From FEN-1073 sp050010135 (GTDB taxonomy: Bacteria > Chloroflexota > Anaerolineae > Anaerolineales > RBG-16-64-43): a DNA stretch of 41,480 nt. The notes under the pieces were generated by a model. That model saw only the letters and a program-made list of their open reading frames with translations. It ran no database searches and was not told the DNA's origin. The translations under genes and the position numbers were made by a program. Each line of letters begins with the position of its first letter. Within the stretch, counting starts at the first letter, position 1. The stretch lies in contig JBEKLP010000012.1 of the NCBI GenBank assembly GCA_050010135.1, positions 1 to 41,480 on the forward strand, given 5' to 3'. Shown piece after piece: positions 1 to 8,867 of the stretch.

Positions 1-243
1 GTCCCCGCGCTGCGGCGATCCGAGTTTATACGTCAGCCGATTGACGACGATCCATTCGCCGCTGATCAGGGTCGGACGCATGCTGGGACCGTCGACGACG
101 ACGCGCGCCGTCGCCAGGCTGATGACGAGATAAAACAATCCCGCCAGGACTACCGTCTGCAGGGTTTCGAGGATAATCGCCCTGCGGTTGGATTTCGGTT
201 TTTGCGGTTTGTTCCCGTCGAGGGTTAACGCTGGATCGTTCAT
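1..243 (-). CDS. lepB: Signal peptidase I, N-terminal part (runs off the left edge)
   Basis: The first 81 residues of a type I signal peptidase, the membrane protease that removes signal peptides from exported proteins outside the cytoplasmic membrane. A basic, proline-rich cytosolic tail (about residues 1-22) is followed by one membrane helix (about 23-46) and then DGPSMRPTL, the box that carries the catalytic serine (Ser54 here). After this comes GEWIVVNRL, typical of the family. The lysine of the Ser/Lys dyad would lie beyond the window edge. The ATG at 243 is preceded by GAGG about 5 bases upstream. It lies 112 bp downstream of der and has its own promoter-like sequence in that gap. The family assignment is firm; the gene is incomplete only because the window ends. 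Confidence 0.9.
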   Translation of the reverse strand, partial: MNDPALTLDGNKPQKPKSNRRAIILETLQTVVLAGLFYLVISLATARVVVDGPSMRPTLISGEWIVVNRLTYKLGSPQRGD

Positions 244-304
244 TAAACCTCAAGTGTCGAGTCTGGTTCCGGATCGGATCGATTGCCCGCGGTCCGATCG
301 GAGG

Positions 305-334
305 ATTATACGGCGCTGCGCGCGGGGATGTAAA
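305..334 (-). promoter_or_regulatory. Promoter candidate for lepB
   Basis: On the minus strand TTTACA (329-334) and TATAAT (305-310) are separated by 18 bases, a close match to the sigma-70/SigA consensus. A start near 298 would give a leader of about 55 nt before lepB. It lies in the only real gap between der and lepB, so lepB may be transcribed separately from the upstream operon as well as by read-through. Confidence 0.55.
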
Positions 335-355
335 GGAAGGCGCCGGCGCGGATGG

Positions 356-1720
356 TCAGGATTTCTTGCGGAAGGAGAAAATCAAGGGGGTGCCGATAAA
401 TCCGTATAGTTCCCGGATCTGGTTTTCGAGGAAACGCCGGTAGGAGAAATGAACCAGCGCCGGGTCGTTCACATGAATCAGGAAAGTTGGAGGGTCGGTT
501 CGCACCTGCGTCCCGTAATACAACCGCAGTTTCCGCCCGCCGCGAGAAGGCGGAGCGTGTTTTTCCTCAGCGTCGCGCAGAATCCGGTTCAGCTCGCCGG
601 TGGGAATCCGCACCAGACGTTCCTCTTGCACGCGCAGGGCAGCCGGGAGTATTCCATCCACGTTCTGGCCGGTGCGCGCGGAGACAAACACGATCGGCAC
701 ATAATCCATGAAATTCAATTCCCGCCGTACGATCTCTCCGAAGACTTCCGGAGAGCGTGAATCCTTCTCGACTGCATCCCATTTGTTCACCACCACAACC
801 GCGCTGCGTTTGGATTCGAGGATAAAACCGGCGATGTGCGCGTCCTGCAGGGCCACGCCCTGGGTGGCATCCAGCACCAGGAGCGCAACGTCCGCCCTCT
901 CAATGGCGCGCAGCGAACGCAGCACGCTGAACTTCTCCACCCCCGGCTCGATTTTTCCCCGGCGGCGGATGCCGGCGGTATCGATCAGCGTCAGCGCGGT
1001 GCCTTGGTACTCCAGATGCGTATCCACAGCATCCCGCGTCGTCCCGGGGATTGGGCTGACGATGACGCGTTCCTCCCCCAGCAGGCGGTTCAGCAGGCTG
1101 CTCTTGCCCACGTTGGGTTTCCCGACAATGGCGATGCAGATCCGGGATTCTTCGTCGGCTTCCGGTTCGGATGGAAACGCCGCGGTCATCGCATCCAATA
1201 AATCGCCCACTCCGGTGCCGTGCAGAGCCGACACCGGAAATGGATCCCCCATGCCCAGTTCGTAAAATTCGGCGGCCTGTTCCCTGCGCGACCGGTTGTC
1301 GGATTTATTCACCACCAGAAGGATCGGCGTGGACTCTCCGCCTGCGCCCCTGGATTGGTTCTTGCGCAGGATATCCGCCACTTCCCGGTCGGAGGGGGTC
1401 ACCCCGCTATCGGAGTCAACCAGGAACAACACCAGGTCGGCGTCGCGCATCGCCATCTCCGCCTGGGCACGGATTTGAGGAATGTAATCCGCCGAGCCCA
1501 CCGAGAGCGGATCTCCGCGGCGGAAAAAATCCGGGTCGATGCCGCCGGTGTCGACCACGTCAAAGGCACGGCCCTGCCATTCCCCCTCCGCCATCAGGCG
1601 GTCCCGCGTCGTGCCGGGGGTATCGTCGACCACCGCCAGCCGCTCCCCCACCAGGCGGTTGAAGAGCGTGGATTTGCCGACGTTCGGCCTGCCGATAATG
1701 GCAACAATCGGTTTTCGCAT
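356..1720 (-). CDS. der: Ribosome-assembly GTPase Der (EngA)
   Basis: A 454-residue double-GTPase that acts in maturation of the 50S ribosomal subunit. Two G domains are visible. The first has G1 GRPNVGKS (10-17), DTGG (57-60) and NKSD (138-141). The second has G1 GKPNVGKS (200-207), then DTAG and NKWD. A KH-like C-terminal domain follows, ending in the basic tail FSFRKKS. Length is normal for the family. The ATG at 1720 begins MRKPIVAIIG, right at the G domain. It lies 6 bp after the cdaR stop with no good Shine-Dalgarno of its own, so coupling to cdaR translation is likely. Its place in a c-di-AMP operon is less usual than the assignment itself. Confidence 0.97.
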   Translation of the reverse strand: MRKPIVAIIGRPNVGKSTLFNRLVGERLAVVDDTPGTTRDRLMAEGEWQGRAFDVVDTGGIDPDFFRRGDPLSVGSADYIPQIRAQAEMAMRDADLVLFLVDSDSGVTPSDREVADILRKNQSRGAGGESTPILLVVNKSDNRSRREQAAEFYELGMGDPFPVSALHGTGVGDLLDAMTAAFPSEPEADEESRICIAIVGKPNVGKSSLLNRLLGEERVIVSPIPGTTRDAVDTHLEYQGTALTLIDTAGIRRRGKIEPGVEKFSVLRSLRAIERADVALLVLDATQGVALQDAHIAGFILESKRSAVVVVNKWDAVEKDSRSPEVFGEIVRRELNFMDYVPIVFVSARTGQNVDGILPAALRVQEERLVRIPTGELNRILRDAEEKHAPPSRGGRKLRLYYGTQVRTDPPTFLIHVNDPALVHFSYRRFLENQIRELYGFIGTPLIFSFRKKS

Positions 1721-1726
1721 GGATTT

Positions 1727-2977
1727 TTATGGAAGAGGACTCTTCCGCGTCGGAGTGGGTTCGGGCTTGATCACCACTTCGACCTGTTCCGGGGAAATCG
1801 TCACTACCTGCAGACTCGAATCGAGCAGCTTCACCTCCGGCTTCAGCTTATAAGTTCCCGGCGCCAATCCGGCCAGATCGAGGAACACATCAACGTCGGC
1901 CGGGCGCAGCGACCAGATGATGGGAGCCGGCCCCGAGATGATGATATCCACGGAAGAGGGCGAGAGGATCGCGGTCAGACCTGGAGTGAGGCCCTGGAAC
2001 CGAATCGGACGGGAAAGGGTGATGCTGTCTTCGATTGCCGAAATGCTGACCTGTATGATGATATTTGGATTGCCCACGACCTGCACACCGTCAGGCAACA
2101 CCAGAGAAAGCGACTTATTGATGTCCGCCGACGCATCGGAGATATCCAGCGGTTGAGTTTCCACATAACCGGGGAGGTTCTGGATGACGTCCGGATTGTC
2201 GGAATAGAGGGTGACCACCTGCGGCGTGATCGTCAAACCGGTGAGGCGGTATCCGCTTTTAACGGTGCCGGTCAATGGAACCTTGACGACCAAATCCCGG
2301 TACCCACCCAACTGCTGGACAGGGATCGACACCGAGATCGAGAGCGGAGTGATGGAAACGCCCGGGACGATGTTCCCCTGGGTGTCCAAAGCCAGGAGCG
2401 GGATGTTTTGATCCGTCGAACTCCGCAGGCCCTCGACGTTGACCGCCGCCACAACTTCCGCGACGCTGTCGACCAGGGTTTGCGGACCGGACAAGCTGAC
2501 CGTGGCCGGGTCCGGCGTCGGCGTGCCCGCCTGGAATCCCAGCGCCAGACTGCCGGTGAGCTCTACATGAACGGCCAATGCGCGCGAGGCCAGATGGTCG
2601 ATTAATATCTGCACCGAAGCGGGCTCCAATTTCTCCACCCGCACCGGGGTCAACTTCGTGGCAACTTTCAATGGGATGGAATATTTTCCTTCGGTCTTGC
2701 CCGTCAAATCCGCTAGGACCAGAACGGTATCTGGAGAGAGCCGATCCCAAACGGAGCGCGGCGCCCGCAAGGTGACCTGCGCCCCGATGTTCTGATAGCC
2801 TTGCGCGACTAACCCCTCCTTCAACCCCTGCACCGTCACCGTAAGTGGAACGGAAAGAGTCCGGGTTTCATCCGGATCCTGGGTCGCCACCGCATTCACC
2901 CATACAGCCGTGGCCAGGATCAACGCCAGCAGGAAGGAGAAAAAAGTAATTCCAAAGGAGGCAAGTATCTTTTTCAT
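1727..2977 (-). CDS. cdaR: CdaR-like YbbR-domain protein, regulator of diadenylate cyclase
   Basis: A 416-residue protein with one N-terminal membrane helix (about residues 5-27) followed by what read as four successive YbbR repeats of about 85-95 residues, rich in beta-strand patterns such as VPLTVTVQG and VPLTGTVKSGY. The C-terminal tail is proline- and charge-rich. In known systems CdaR binds and tunes the membrane diadenylate cyclase CdaA from outside the membrane. I chose the ATG at 2977 because the helix begins there and it overlaps the cdaA stop as ATGA (2974-2977). A longer frame extends to 3310 but covers the end of cdaA and looks non-coding. The adjacent cdaA makes the role secure at family level. 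Confidence 0.9.
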   Translation of the reverse strand: MKKILASFGITFFSFLLALILATAVWVNAVATQDPDETRTLSVPLTVTVQGLKEGLVAQGYQNIGAQVTLRAPRSVWDRLSPDTVLVLADLTGKTEGKYSIPLKVATKLTPVRVEKLEPASVQILIDHLASRALAVHVELTGSLALGFQAGTPTPDPATVSLSGPQTLVDSVAEVVAAVNVEGLRSSTDQNIPLLALDTQGNIVPGVSITPLSISVSIPVQQLGGYRDLVVKVPLTGTVKSGYRLTGLTITPQVVTLYSDNPDVIQNLPGYVETQPLDISDASADINKSLSLVLPDGVQVVGNPNIIIQVSISAIEDSITLSRPIRFQGLTPGLTAILSPSSVDIIISGPAPIIWSLRPADVDVFLDLAGLAPGTYKLKPEVKLLDSSLQVVTISPEQVEVVIKPEPTPTRKSPLP

Positions 2978-3876
2978 TCCGAATGCCTTTCCCCGTCGTT
3001 CGGGCTTTGCGGCTCGTTCATCCGTGGAGCGGTGACGGGGGATTTCCGGCGGAGGAGCGGCCACGGCCAGACCGCGGATCGCGGTGCGTCTCGGGTAAAC
3101 GCCAGGAGGACATTTTGCAACCGCTGGGGGTCGAGCCGGCGGATCATACGACCATTGTGCGCAACCGAAAGGATCCCAGTCTCCTCCGAAACCACAACCG
3201 CTACCGCGTCGCTTACCTCGCTGATGCCGAGCGCCGCCCGGTGGCGCAATCCCATGCGCCGTTCCGTCGACGCGGAAAGTTCGTTCCCGGAAGAAAGAGG
3301 CACGACGCACCCGGCGGCCAGAATCCGATCCTGGTGCAGGATCACCGCGCCGTCATGCATCGGCGTATTGGGGTAAAAGATCTGCAGCAACAACTCCGCT
3401 GAAACGTCGGCGTCCAGCCGCATTCCGGTCGAGGCGAAATCGTCCAGCCCAACGTCGCGTTCCAGGACGATCAGCGCCCCGTGGCGTCTTTCGGAAAGAC
3501 GTTTGGCCGCCGTGACCACCGCTTGAATGTAGGGCGGGACGTCGCTCGCGGGGTAGGCGCGTCGAAAGAAATCCACCCTCCCCACCCGCTCCAGGGTACG
3601 CCGGATTTCAGGCGCGAAAATCACCGGAACCACAATCAGAAGCGCCGGTAGAATCGTGCGCAGGATCCAGGAGATTGCGGGGAGCCTGGTCAAATTGTTC
3701 AGGAGCGCCACGACGACGATCAGAATCGCGATTCCGCGCAGCACCGTGCCGGCTTGCGTGCCGCGGAACTGGGTCAGGATGACGAAAAACAGCAGCGTCA
3801 CCAGACCGATGTCCAACGCGTCGTACCATTGAAGGCGCTGGAAGAGGAACAGGATATTCTGCGTCCAATCGGTCAT
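2974..3876 (-). CDS. cdaA: Membrane diadenylate cyclase CdaA
   Basis: A 300-residue CdaA-type enzyme that condenses two ATP into the second messenger c-di-AMP. Three N-terminal membrane helices (about residues 20-38, 43-60 and 68-88) precede the DAC domain. Both catalytic signatures are intact: DGA at 175-177 within MHDGAVIL, and RHR at 211-213 within GLRHRAALG. The C-terminal tail (about 265-300) is basic and proline-rich and looks disordered. The start ATG at 3876 lies 9 bp after the stop of the 779-residue TPR gene, and the stop overlaps the cdaR start. The usual glmM partner of Firmicutes cda operons is absent here. Confidence 0.96.
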   Translation of the reverse strand: MTDWTQNILFLFQRLQWYDALDIGLVTLLFFVILTQFRGTQAGTVLRGIAILIVVVALLNNLTRLPAISWILRTILPALLIVVPVIFAPEIRRTLERVGRVDFFRRAYPASDVPPYIQAVVTAAKRLSERRHGALIVLERDVGLDDFASTGMRLDADVSAELLLQIFYPNTPMHDGAVILHQDRILAAGCVVPLSSGNELSASTERRMGLRHRAALGISEVSDAVAVVVSEETGILSVAHNGRMIRRLDPQRLQNVLLAFTRDAPRSAVWPWPLLRRKSPVTAPRMNEPQSPNDGERHSE

Positions 3877-3885
3877 TGTCGGATG

Positions 3886-6225
3886 TCAGCGCATCGCGCC
3901 GGATTCCAATTTGTGAAGCAAATCCTGGTACCCTTCCACATTCGGGGGATGCAGGGAAAGAATGGACCGCACGGTTAGGATGGCTTCGGGGATGTTGCCG
4001 GCTTCGATCTGCGCGTCGCCGAGCGCGTCCAACTGTCCGATAGCTTCGGCGATCCGGCCGCGTTGCTGGTAGGTTTCCGCCAATTTCCGACGCAGGAGCG
4101 CCTCCTCCGGCCGCACCCGGACCAGTTCCTCAAGCCATTCCAGAACCTGGTCCTGGTGGCCGGCGCGGGTCCATTCGCGGGTCATCGAGTCGATCAGATT
4201 CTGGGCGTCGGTGATTTTTCCCAGACGGATCATCAGATCCACGAGTTGGGTGGCGGCTTTTTCATCCGCCGGGTCGAGTTGCTGCAACCGCTGGAAGGTC
4301 TGCAGCGCGGCGCGATAATCGAGCCGCTGCATGTATAAATCTCCCAGCCGGTAAAGCAACTGGATCTGCCAGGAGCGGTCGGCGTTGTTGCGGATGGCAA
4401 GCATCAGCGCGGATTCGTATGTCTGGCGCGCACCTTCCAGATCGGCTAATTGGGTATATACGTCCGCAAGATCGAGATAAAAGCTCAGCGCTCCGCGCAG
4501 GTCCCCCTGCTGAACCAACAAATTGATCAATTCCGTGCGCGAGTTCACGTCCATCGGATTGATCTGGAGGATGCGCTCATACGTGCGGGCGGTCTGCACG
4601 GTTTCGCCCCGGATCCGGTACGTGCGAGCGATCAGCGCCAGTTTGGCCAGCGCCTCGGTCTGCTTTTCCTCTTTGAGCTGAATCTCCGTTATCCGCAGGT
4701 GCAGCGGCAGATAAGTGGGGCCGTGATCGAGCGCCAGCAAAGCCTGCTCCATCGCCGTTCTCCACAACCCGCGCTGGAGCGCCACGTCCAGGTACCCCAT
4801 CGCGTCAATGAGTTCCTGCGGCTTGCCCAGCGAAAGCATCTCCGCCAGCGGCGCTGTCCCCGGGGAATCGGATTGCGCGTCCAGTTGCGCACGCGCCAGC
4901 CGCAAACGGCTCTCCCAATCCGGCGAAGTCAGCAACGACTCGATCCGTTCTCCGGTTTGATTCCACTGATCCGGTTCCTGTTCGTTCTCCGGAACTTCCA
5001 GGAAGGTCTCATATTGGCGCTGCATCGCCTCGCGTTGATCTTCCGGGAGGGTTTTCATATCGGCCAACCGCAGCGCCGAGAGAAATTGAATGGCCGAATG
5101 GTAGGGTTTCCCCATGTCCCGGTATGCGTGGCCGAGAATGTAATGGGCGCCCATCGACAGATCCGGGTGCTCCACCGCCTTCTGCAGGGAGTGGATGGCC
5201 GGATCCACCTGGCCTTCCGCGAGTTGCAGCGTTCCGAAAAGGAAGGATGCTGCCGGATGCTCGAAGCCCACCTTGAAAGCGCGGTCGAAGTATTGCATCG
5301 CTTCCTTATTCTGCGTGCGGGAATAGGCGTCGATCGCGAGGGCTAGATAGCGGTTCTGATCGGCGTGCGCCGAAGAAACCTTATCTTCCCCGCGCGTAAA
5401 CTGGTCAATCGAGGTTCGGCGTTGATCAAACGTGTCTTTATCGGCTTCAAACAATCGCTCGGCCAGGATTGCCATTGCGGTCTTCTGGGCCGCGTCCTGC
5501 GGGCTGGTCGAACGTTGCTCCAATCCGGCAGTCGCCACGCGGGAAGAGGACCCACCGGGGGGGATCTGCATATCGGACGGAGGAGCGAGTATCCCGGTCA
5601 TGCCCGCCTTGTAGGGCGGCGGCACGGCCAGCACCTTGCCAGCTTTGAGCGCCGAGCGTGCGCGCGATAGTTCCGGCGAATCGGGAAGGATTTTCATCCC
5701 CTGTTCGATGGCCTGCATCGCTTTTTCCGGCTGGTGCGCTCCCTGCATGATCGCGGCCAGCGCCAGATACTCGGTTACCGCCGCCTTAATCTGCCCCGTC
5801 CGTTCGAACGCCAGCGCCAGGCGCGATCGGGCCACCATATTTTCTGGAACCAACCGCGCGGCGGCCAGCCAGTTATCGATCGCCTTGTCCGCTTCACGCT
5901 TGGCCAGAAACAGTTCCGCCGCGCTCAAGCGCAGCTGGACTGATTCCACCATTTTGCCTGCGCGCTCCAGGATTTCCGCGATCTTCTCGTATGGAATCGG
6001 ATTTTGGGGGTCGGAGTGGATCGAGTCCTGATACGTCGCCTGGGCCTGTTCGAGTTGGCCGCTTTGCATAAAGGCCAGTCCGAGATGGTCCGTGGCCACC
6101 GGATCGCCGGGGAACTCCGCTAGGGCGCGTTGGTAGGCCGCTATGGCCTGATCCCATTTTTGATCCCAAGCTGAGCTGTTTCCCTGCTTAAGGGCCTGTT
6201 CATACACTTCCCGATGACCGGCCAT
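3886..6225 (-). CDS. Large cytoplasmic TPR-repeat protein preceding cdaA
   Basis: A 779-residue protein built almost entirely of tetratricopeptide-type helical repeats. Examples are the runs beginning AWDQKWDQAIAAYQ near residue 20, ATDHLGLAFMQSG near 45, and LLYRLGDLYMQRLDY in the C-terminal third. A less regular, possibly disordered stretch at about 195-250 (proline- and glycine-rich, with PPPYKAG and PPGGSSS) separates an N-terminal and a C-terminal repeat block. I see no signal peptide, membrane helix or catalytic motif. The start ATG at 6225 has AGAGGA about 7 bases upstream. Only 9 bp separate it from cdaA, so it is the probable first gene of the TPR-cdaA-cdaR-der operon. A scaffold or regulatory role for c-di-AMP synthesis is inference from position only. 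Confidence 0.9.
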   Translation of the reverse strand: MAGHREVYEQALKQGNSSAWDQKWDQAIAAYQRALAEFPGDPVATDHLGLAFMQSGQLEQAQATYQDSIHSDPQNPIPYEKIAEILERAGKMVESVQLRLSAAELFLAKREADKAIDNWLAAARLVPENMVARSRLALAFERTGQIKAAVTEYLALAAIMQGAHQPEKAMQAIEQGMKILPDSPELSRARSALKAGKVLAVPPPYKAGMTGILAPPSDMQIPPGGSSSRVATAGLEQRSTSPQDAAQKTAMAILAERLFEADKDTFDQRRTSIDQFTRGEDKVSSAHADQNRYLALAIDAYSRTQNKEAMQYFDRAFKVGFEHPAASFLFGTLQLAEGQVDPAIHSLQKAVEHPDLSMGAHYILGHAYRDMGKPYHSAIQFLSALRLADMKTLPEDQREAMQRQYETFLEVPENEQEPDQWNQTGERIESLLTSPDWESRLRLARAQLDAQSDSPGTAPLAEMLSLGKPQELIDAMGYLDVALQRGLWRTAMEQALLALDHGPTYLPLHLRITEIQLKEEKQTEALAKLALIARTYRIRGETVQTARTYERILQINPMDVNSRTELINLLVQQGDLRGALSFYLDLADVYTQLADLEGARQTYESALMLAIRNNADRSWQIQLLYRLGDLYMQRLDYRAALQTFQRLQQLDPADEKAATQLVDLMIRLGKITDAQNLIDSMTREWTRAGHQDQVLEWLEELVRVRPEEALLRRKLAETYQQRGRIAEAIGQLDALGDAQIEAGNIPEAILTVRSILSLHPPNVEGYQDLLHKLESGAMR

Positions 6226-6250
6226 TCATTCCTCTAGGAATTCCCCTCAG

Positions 6251-6259
6251 AGTATAGCA
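6251..6259 (-). promoter_or_regulatory. Extended -10 promoter candidate for the TPR-cdaA-cdaR-der operon
   Basis: The minus strand reads TGCTATACT, an extended -10 element (TGn followed by TATACT), 26 bases upstream of the TPR start codon. No good -35 hexamer is seen at 17 bases, which extended -10 promoters can tolerate. Confidence 0.4.
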
Positions 6260-6886
6260 TACCGAACAGAATTCCTGATACCTGGGTATCTATTTTTTTT
6301 ATGGAAAAAATTGGTTTTTCAGCGCGAGCCAGCCAATATATGTCGGGAGCGTATACCGAGATTGCGTAACCATCTATGATCGGAAGGGAAAAGCGGGCGA
6401 ACCGGAAAAAATCAATTTATTGGAAGTGGATTCCATCGATCTAGGGAGATCCGGCTGGTACCTCCGACAGCGCCGCACCCTTTATGCGATTCTCTTCTCA
6501 TCCTTAATGGAAATTCCGACCTCTTCATTTCAAGAATCAGGCATGGGAAAGAAATGTCCGCGATACCATGGAAGCCGGTTTCGATGATTAACAGCCCGCT
6601 CTTATGAAACAAGATCGCAACCTTGCAGCCGATATCCGGATCGTCTTTGCCGTTGAATCGTCTGGCGCGGCGGGCGGCCGGTTTCACAGTCTCCCGCCGA
6701 TGGTGTGGCGAGAGTAAGAATCGGTTGGAGCATTTATCGGTTTGCGGCCTATCGTCGGGACGGAGACAGAAGGGCAAAAATTGCTTTCCGCCTTGTGGTA
6801 GAGTCACTAGATAACACGTGGGTTGCTCGCCTGTAATCCCCTGTCCTCCATTCGAGCAATACCCTGAGTCTCACATTTCCCCTGAC
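6260..6886. other. Long intergenic spacer without a convincing gene
   Basis: About 630 bp between the membrane-protein gene (ending at 6887) and the promoter of the TPR-cda operon. A 131-codon minus frame (6412-6807) exists but has no recognisable domain. The clearest structure is an inverted repeat near the right end: TTGCTCG at 6823-6829 pairs with CGAGCAA at 6853-6859. Its outer flanks GGGT and ACCC can extend the stem across a small bulge. No U-tract follows on either strand, so it is not a standard terminator. A degraded gene or an unrecognised RNA element cannot be excluded. Confidence 0.5.
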
Positions 6887-8626
6887 CTAAAAGGGACATC
6901 TCTGCTTTGCCATAAAGGAGGGAGATTTCCGATCTGGGTTGACCGAGCGATCTATTGGTAGACGTAAATCCGATCGCGGTGATCGGAAAGATTTTGTATA
7001 CGTGCTATTATTCGTCGCGCCTTCCCAGTCCTTCTCGGATGTGATGGACACGATTTTTCCGGTTTTATAGGAATAGAAATAGAAGGGATATACACCCTTG
7101 TAGAATCCATCTATTATTATCTCCTCCTCATCGGCTGACGTTTTGGATGGATGGTATACAAGCGTATTTATATCGATGCCCGGATTGGAAAATGATAAAG
7201 CCGTTCCAATATCCCACGGCCAGCCATAGATCGGTTCCTTGTTTACTTCTCCCGGAAAAGTATCGGGCATCTCAACGACCAATGTGAACGACGTTTTCTC
7301 ATTTATTCCACTGGCGACAATGGCCGCATTCACATCCCTCAGCAGTTTCTCATTATAGTGCGCCGCGGCAATCCACGCTTCGCGCTGTCCAACCATGGAA
7401 AGCGTAAAAAGCAAGAATAGGCTCAGTGTGAGGAATGTCAAAACCCGCTTTGCCCAACGGTCCACAAAAATTTTGTACAGGATTTGGAAAATGATAGCCG
7501 CGAGCATGGCCGTCGCAAATCGAATTGCCCCCAAAGTCCTGTTATCAAATCCCGATGCTGTGGGAAGATAATCGGATAAGGCAAAAATAGTATGCGCACA
7601 ACAAAATGCAAAGATACTCCAAACGCAAATATCTAAATATGGAAGCCCAGATATGCGAATTGTGGTAAAGCGTTCCAGAATTCCTTGAACATAATGCCGT
7701 TCTTGGTCAGAATCTTGATCCTGTGTTTTTATATTCCAATACACGTACATGGATATTACACCAATACCGATACTGAGTACGATCCATTGGATTGGAGATA
7801 CCATTGGGAGATCGCGAAGGGCATGAAGGGAAATTCTCAGCGAATCGATCAAGGCAATATGCAGGCCGCCTGTGAGACCAGCCCAATACCGATAGAGAAT
7901 GTCGATGGGAGAAGATATGGCCAATCGATACGTGGGAGTTCCAATGACATACTCGAGCAGCAGGCGATATATCAAATATAGAATAAAGGCAAGCCCCAGC
8001 GGAAGCACGCGACGCAGCCATTGTCGGAAATCAATTTTTCCTTCCTTTTGTAGAAAGGGATCCAGAAAAAAAATGATTACAAAAAGAGGGATAAACGCTT
8101 CATAGGATAGCGCTGAGAGGAGAAAAAGTATAACCGTCCAAATCCCTCGACTCCTCTCATTACTCGCTGTGACATACAGCGCGGCACACCAACACAAACC
8201 GGACAGGTTGAAATTCGTCATGACGGAGGAAAATAAATTACTTGCGGCGCATGGATATACCAATGCCGCACACGCTGCGAAAAAAGCGAAACGCCGCGAA
8301 AAGATCCTTTGAAGGGCAAGATAAAAGAATAGTATGGATCCACCAAAAAGGGTTAAATTGACCAAATGAAATTTCCAAGCGGCGGTTCCAAAAAACCAAT
8401 AGCATAAGCCTAGTTGAAGAGCATAGATCGGACGAGCTCTTAGGCTTTCCAACGATGAGAAATATGCTTGGTAAAGGAAATAATTCGAAAATCCACGGGG
8501 GTAAATCAGATATCCCAAATCATCCCGCAGCAATCCACCCCATAGGATATAAGGAACAAATAACAACAGCCAAAGAAGGAAGATCAAAGTAATATCATTT
8601 CGTTTTTCCAGCCATTTATTGACCAT
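6887..8626 (-). CDS. Polytopic membrane protein, GT-C-like, AT-richer than its surroundings
   Basis: A 579-residue protein with roughly ten or more hydrophobic helices up to about residue 420 and a soluble C-terminal part. After the first helix comes RDDLGY (Asp35, Asp36), placed like the acidic motif in the first outer loop of GT-C glycosyltransferases. The same layout (ADDY) occurs in the 479-residue protein at 28632-30071. The final 25-30 residues are polar and arginine/serine-rich and do not look like a folded end. GC in sampled 60-base lines is about 38-50 percent, against 60-73 percent in glyQS, and codon use is correspondingly different, which suggests acquisition from elsewhere. The ATG at 8626 has AGGA about 9 bases upstream. 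Function (sugar transfer or polymerisation at the membrane) is inferred from topology only. Confidence 0.82.
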   Translation of the reverse strand: MVNKWLEKRNDITLIFLLWLLLFVPYILWGGLLRDDLGYLIYPRGFSNYFLYQAYFSSLESLRARPIYALQLGLCYWFFGTAAWKFHLVNLTLFGGSILFFYLALQRIFSRRFAFFAACAALVYPCAASNLFSSVMTNFNLSGLCWCAALYVTASNERSRGIWTVILFLLSALSYEAFIPLFVIIFFLDPFLQKEGKIDFRQWLRRVLPLGLAFILYLIYRLLLEYVIGTPTYRLAISSPIDILYRYWAGLTGGLHIALIDSLRISLHALRDLPMVSPIQWIVLSIGIGVISMYVYWNIKTQDQDSDQERHYVQGILERFTTIRISGLPYLDICVWSIFAFCCAHTIFALSDYLPTASGFDNRTLGAIRFATAMLAAIIFQILYKIFVDRWAKRVLTFLTLSLFLLFTLSMVGQREAWIAAAHYNEKLLRDVNAAIVASGINEKTSFTLVVEMPDTFPGEVNKEPIYGWPWDIGTALSFSNPGIDINTLVYHPSKTSADEEEIIIDGFYKGVYPFYFYSYKTGKIVSITSEKDWEGATNNSTYTKSFRSPRSDLRLPIDRSVNPDRKSPSFMAKQRCPF

Positions 8627-8841
8627 CGTCGCTTGTCCTATATGGCGAATCTACCGAGTCGGAACATAAACTGGAATCAAGATACAGGTGTCGGGGAACA
8701 CCCTCCCACACCGGAGGTCTGGAGTGGAAAAGATCGCTTCCAGCCAATCACTCCGGACGCAGGCGAACCGGTTCTGATTATTAAATCGATTGGACCCTCT
8801 CGCCTAAGAAACACTACCACCACTCCCGCAAACGATATGGC

Positions 8842-8867
8842 CATCGTTCATTCCCATCGTTCATTCC
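8842..8867. repeat. 13-bp tandem duplication at the 3' end of the oxidoreductase gene
   Basis: Two exact copies of CATCGTTCATTCC (8842-8854 and 8855-8867). The second copy contains the stop codon of the 8861-9844 gene, so the duplication gives a second in-register copy of the gene tail just downstream. It looks like a recent slippage event. Confidence 0.85.

Noticed and set aside
1220..2605. 461-codon plus-strand frame opposite der and cdaR
   Set aside because: It spans two real genes antisense, is rich in His/Arg/Gln and has no recognisable fold.
6412..6807. 131-codon minus-strand frame in the long spacer
   Set aside because: No recognisable domain, no Shine-Dalgarno that I can see and an irregular residue composition; it reads like chance frame in a non-coding stretch.
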